DNA of 64,000 nt from an uncultured Aquimarina sp. (GTDB lineage: Bacteria; Bacteroidota; Bacteroidia; Flavobacteriales; Flavobacteriaceae), in contig NZ_CANLOZ010000003.1 of assembly GCF_947492965.1 (NCBI RefSeq), positions 310,001 through 374,000 on the forward strand, written 5' to 3'. Below, piece by piece: positions 62,408 through 64,000 of the stretch. The translations under genes and the position numbers were made by a program. The first letter of the stretch is position 1, and every line of letters starts with the position of its first letter. The notes below the pieces were generated by a model. The model was not told the DNA's origin and did no database searches. It saw only the letters and a list, made by a program, of their open reading frames with translations.

Positions 62408-64000
62408 TTAGAATATTAAATAAGTACTCAATACGAGTAGTGTAATAAGTCCTCCAATAGCAAAAGCATATTTCCAGGGTGTGGTATCAATAACTTCTGT
62501 AGTTATAGGTGTATAGATATCTTTTTTAGGTTTCCATATTCCTACAATTAGCATGATAGCAACATTAATGACAAACAAAATACCCATAACATGCAAGAAG
62601 TGTGGATAGGCTTCAGCTTTTATAATAGCTAATTGATCAGGATCTGTAATACCATTGGTAGTAGCTTCTAATAACGCTTTATTTGTGAAATGAGGTCCCA
62701 AAATAAGTAAGCTTATTAAATACATTAGTACACCACCGATTAACACTATTTTAGCACCAATTGCAGGCACTTTTTTCGTCAAAATTCCAATGATAACCAC
62801 AGCCAGAATAGGTACGCTTAAGCTTCCTAATGCTTGTTGGATATAAGAAAACAGACCTGCTGGAGCGTTGGCGATAAAAGGAGCAATCGTCATAGAAATC
62901 ATGGCTACAATAAAGCCAAATAATTTACCCGCTTTTACCGTTTGGAGTTCGCTTGCATTTCTATTAAAAAATTTCTTATATAAGTCAAATCCAAAAAGTG
63001 TAGCACTACTATTTAATAGACTATTAAAAGAACTCAATACAGCTCCAAATAATACTGCTGCAAAAAAACCAAGTAATGCAGGTGGAAGTACTTTACGAAC
63101 TAGTTCTGGATATGCTCGATCCGCAGAACTAAGTTCTCCATTAAATACATTCCATGCAATAATTCCAGGGAGTACAACGATTACAGGTATTAGAAATTTT
63201 ACAAATGCTGCGAGCATCATGCCTTTTTGCCCTTCTTTTAAACTTTTGGCACCAAAAACACGTTGCAGTATGGATTGATTCGTGCCCCAATAATACATCT
63301 GAGCAATCATCATTCCTGTAAATATAGTTCCTACGGGAATAGAGGAAGTAACACCTCCAGTAACGTTAAATTTATCCTGATTTTCGGTCCACAAGGTATT
63401 CATACCGTCCATCATGCTACCATCTCCAATCAGCTTTAAACCAAAATAAGGGATGAGTAGCCCTCCGATTAATAATCCAATTGCATTTATAAGATCTGAT
63501 ACTGCAACAGCTTTTAAACCTCCAAAAATGGCATAGATAATCCCTATCAAGCCTATACTCCAAACACAAAGCCAGATTGATGCAGATTGAGACCAACCTA
63601 ATAAAGATGGTAAGTCAAACATGGTACTAAAGGCTAATGATCCTGAGTAAAGGATGGTAGGTAATAATACAATACTAAAAGCGATTAGAAATAAAACGGA
63701 TAATATTGCTTTAGTATTTTCATCGAAACGTTTTTCTATAAATTCTGGAATTGTAGTGATACCACCTTTCATGTATTTTGGTAGTAACCATATAGCGGTA
63801 AGCACCATAGCAATAGCAGCCAGTGTTTCCCATGCCATAACAAGAATACCTTCAGAAAAAGCTTGTCCGTTTAATCCGACGATTTGTTCCGCAGATAAAT
63901 TTGTAAGTAATAAAGAACCTGCAATCGTAATTGCACCAAGGCTTCTTCCTCCAAGATAATATCCATCAGCAGATTTTTCATCTGTACTTCTTGTTTTCCA
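62408..64000 (-). CDS. Sodium:solute symporter (SSS/SGLT type), 5' truncated by window edge
   Basis: The frame is open to the right edge, so the N-terminus is missing; the first in-frame ATG (63838) is internal. The visible part begins in the first helices (YYLGGRSLGAITIAGSLLLTNLSAEQIVG, with the sodium-site stretch LLTNLSAEQ). It has the family features LSVLFLIAFSIVLLPTILYSG, VWSIGLIGIIYAIFGGLKAVAVSDLINAIG, YYWGTNQSILQRVFGAKSLKEG and SSFNSLLNSSATLFGFDLY. The NQSILQR motif and overall form match SGLT-like sugar carriers. With galE next to it, galactose or glucose is a reasonable substrate guess. Confidence 0.9.
   Translation of the reverse strand, partial: WKTRSTDEKSADGYYLGGRSLGAITIAGSLLLTNLSAEQIVGLNGQAFSEGILVMAWETLAAIAMVLTAIWLLPKYMKGGITTIPEFIEKRFDENTKAILSVLFLIAFSIVLLPTILYSGSLAFSTMFDLPSLLGWSQSASIWLCVWSIGLIGIIYAIFGGLKAVAVSDLINAIGLLIGGLLIPYFGLKLIGDGSMMDGMNTLWTENQDKFNVTGGVTSSIPVGTIFTGMMIAQMYYWGTNQSILQRVFGAKSLKEGQKGMMLAAFVKFLIPVIVVLPGIIAWNVFNGELSSADRAYPELVRKVLPPALLGFFAAVLFGAVLSSFNSLLNSSATLFGFDLYKKFFNRNASELQTVKAGKLFGFIVAMISMTIAPFIANAPAGLFSYIQQALGSLSVPILAVVIIGILTKKVPAIGAKIVLIGGVLMYLISLLILGPHFTNKALLEATTNGITDPDQLAIIKAEAYPHFLHVMGILFVINVAIMLIVGIWKPKKDIYTPITTEVIDTTPWKYAFAIGGLITLLVLSTYLIF

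Noticed and set aside
62868..63278. Plus-strand 136-codon frame opposite the symporter gene
   Set aside because: It is antisense to a conserved transmembrane region, which commonly yields long shadow frames, and has no signals of its own.

Overview
The window is chromosomal DNA from a member of the Bacteroidota, most likely a marine Flavobacteriaceae species (an Aquimarina-like genus is a guess, not a determination). The evidence is low GC content, SusC/SusD genes, transmembrane Y_Y_Y/HTH regulators, abundant signal peptides ending in SQ/AQ, lipoproteins with a Cys lipobox, and promoters of the Bacteroidota type (TTG, about 19 nt, TAnnTTTG). There are no rRNA genes, phage genes, transposases or CRISPR arrays. 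One tRNA (Phe, GAA) is present. Two genes run off the window: a GH113-like glycosidase at the left edge and a sodium:solute symporter at the right edge.

Layout. (1) 1-6.3 kb, plus strand: a truncated GH113-like glycosidase, a lipoprotein, two tandem 420-residue Omp85-type outer membrane proteins, then a TetR regulator with a DUF1348 protein and an Asp-nucleophile alpha/beta hydrolase. Two near-identical palindromic operators flank the TetR gene. (2) 6.3-11.9 kb, minus strand: an orphan double-glycine-leader Cys-rich peptide, an AzoR-like quinone/azo reductase with a beta-hydroxyacid dehydrogenase and an AraC regulator, a YceI operon of small secreted proteins, and a membrane-embedded AraC regulator. 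(3) 11.9-20.1 kb: an arsenosugar-biosynthesis locus, mostly minus strand. It holds ArsM methyltransferase, purine nucleoside phosphorylase, two DUF2064-type glycosyltransferases, a rhodanese, the radical-SAM enzyme ArsS, an AhpD-like CxxC protein, a family-2 glycosyltransferase and a DUF547 protein, with a plus-strand old-yellow-enzyme gene in the middle. (4) 20.7-39.8 kb: a polysaccharide-utilisation locus with two GH3 enzymes, a one-protein transmembrane sensor/regulator, two LacI regulators, a secreted GH65, a GH13 oligo-1,6-glucosidase type enzyme, SusC and SusD. The GH65 gene and the second LacI gene share a strongly palindromic LacI operator.

(5) 39.9-52.1 kb: directly downstream of SusD lie three tandem lipoproteins of about 1,100 residues each, with FG-GAP/VCBS repeats and an ASPIC/UnbV domain. 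They are followed by a vanadium-haloperoxidase-type lipoprotein and a membrane-anchored GyrI-like effector-binding protein. Every gene is in one direction with small gaps. This is the part of the window whose biology is least explained. (6) 52-53.3 kb: a PAP2 phosphatase and tRNA-Phe with its own promoter and terminator. (7) 53.4-61.2 kb: a tight housekeeping envelope operon (coaX, an outer membrane barrel, a TPR protein, lptC, a small membrane protein, a CNNM/CorC protein), then a PpiD-like peptidyl-prolyl isomerase. (8) 61.3-64 kb, minus strand: galE and a sodium:sugar symporter.

How the parts fit. The arsenosugar genes give a near-complete route: methylate arsenite, attach the adenosyl group of SAM, remove adenine, then glycosylate. 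The PUL pairs alpha-glucan enzymes (GH13, GH65) with beta-glucosidases (GH3) and a SusCD transporter, but contains no obvious endo-acting glycanase. Its true substrate is therefore uncertain.
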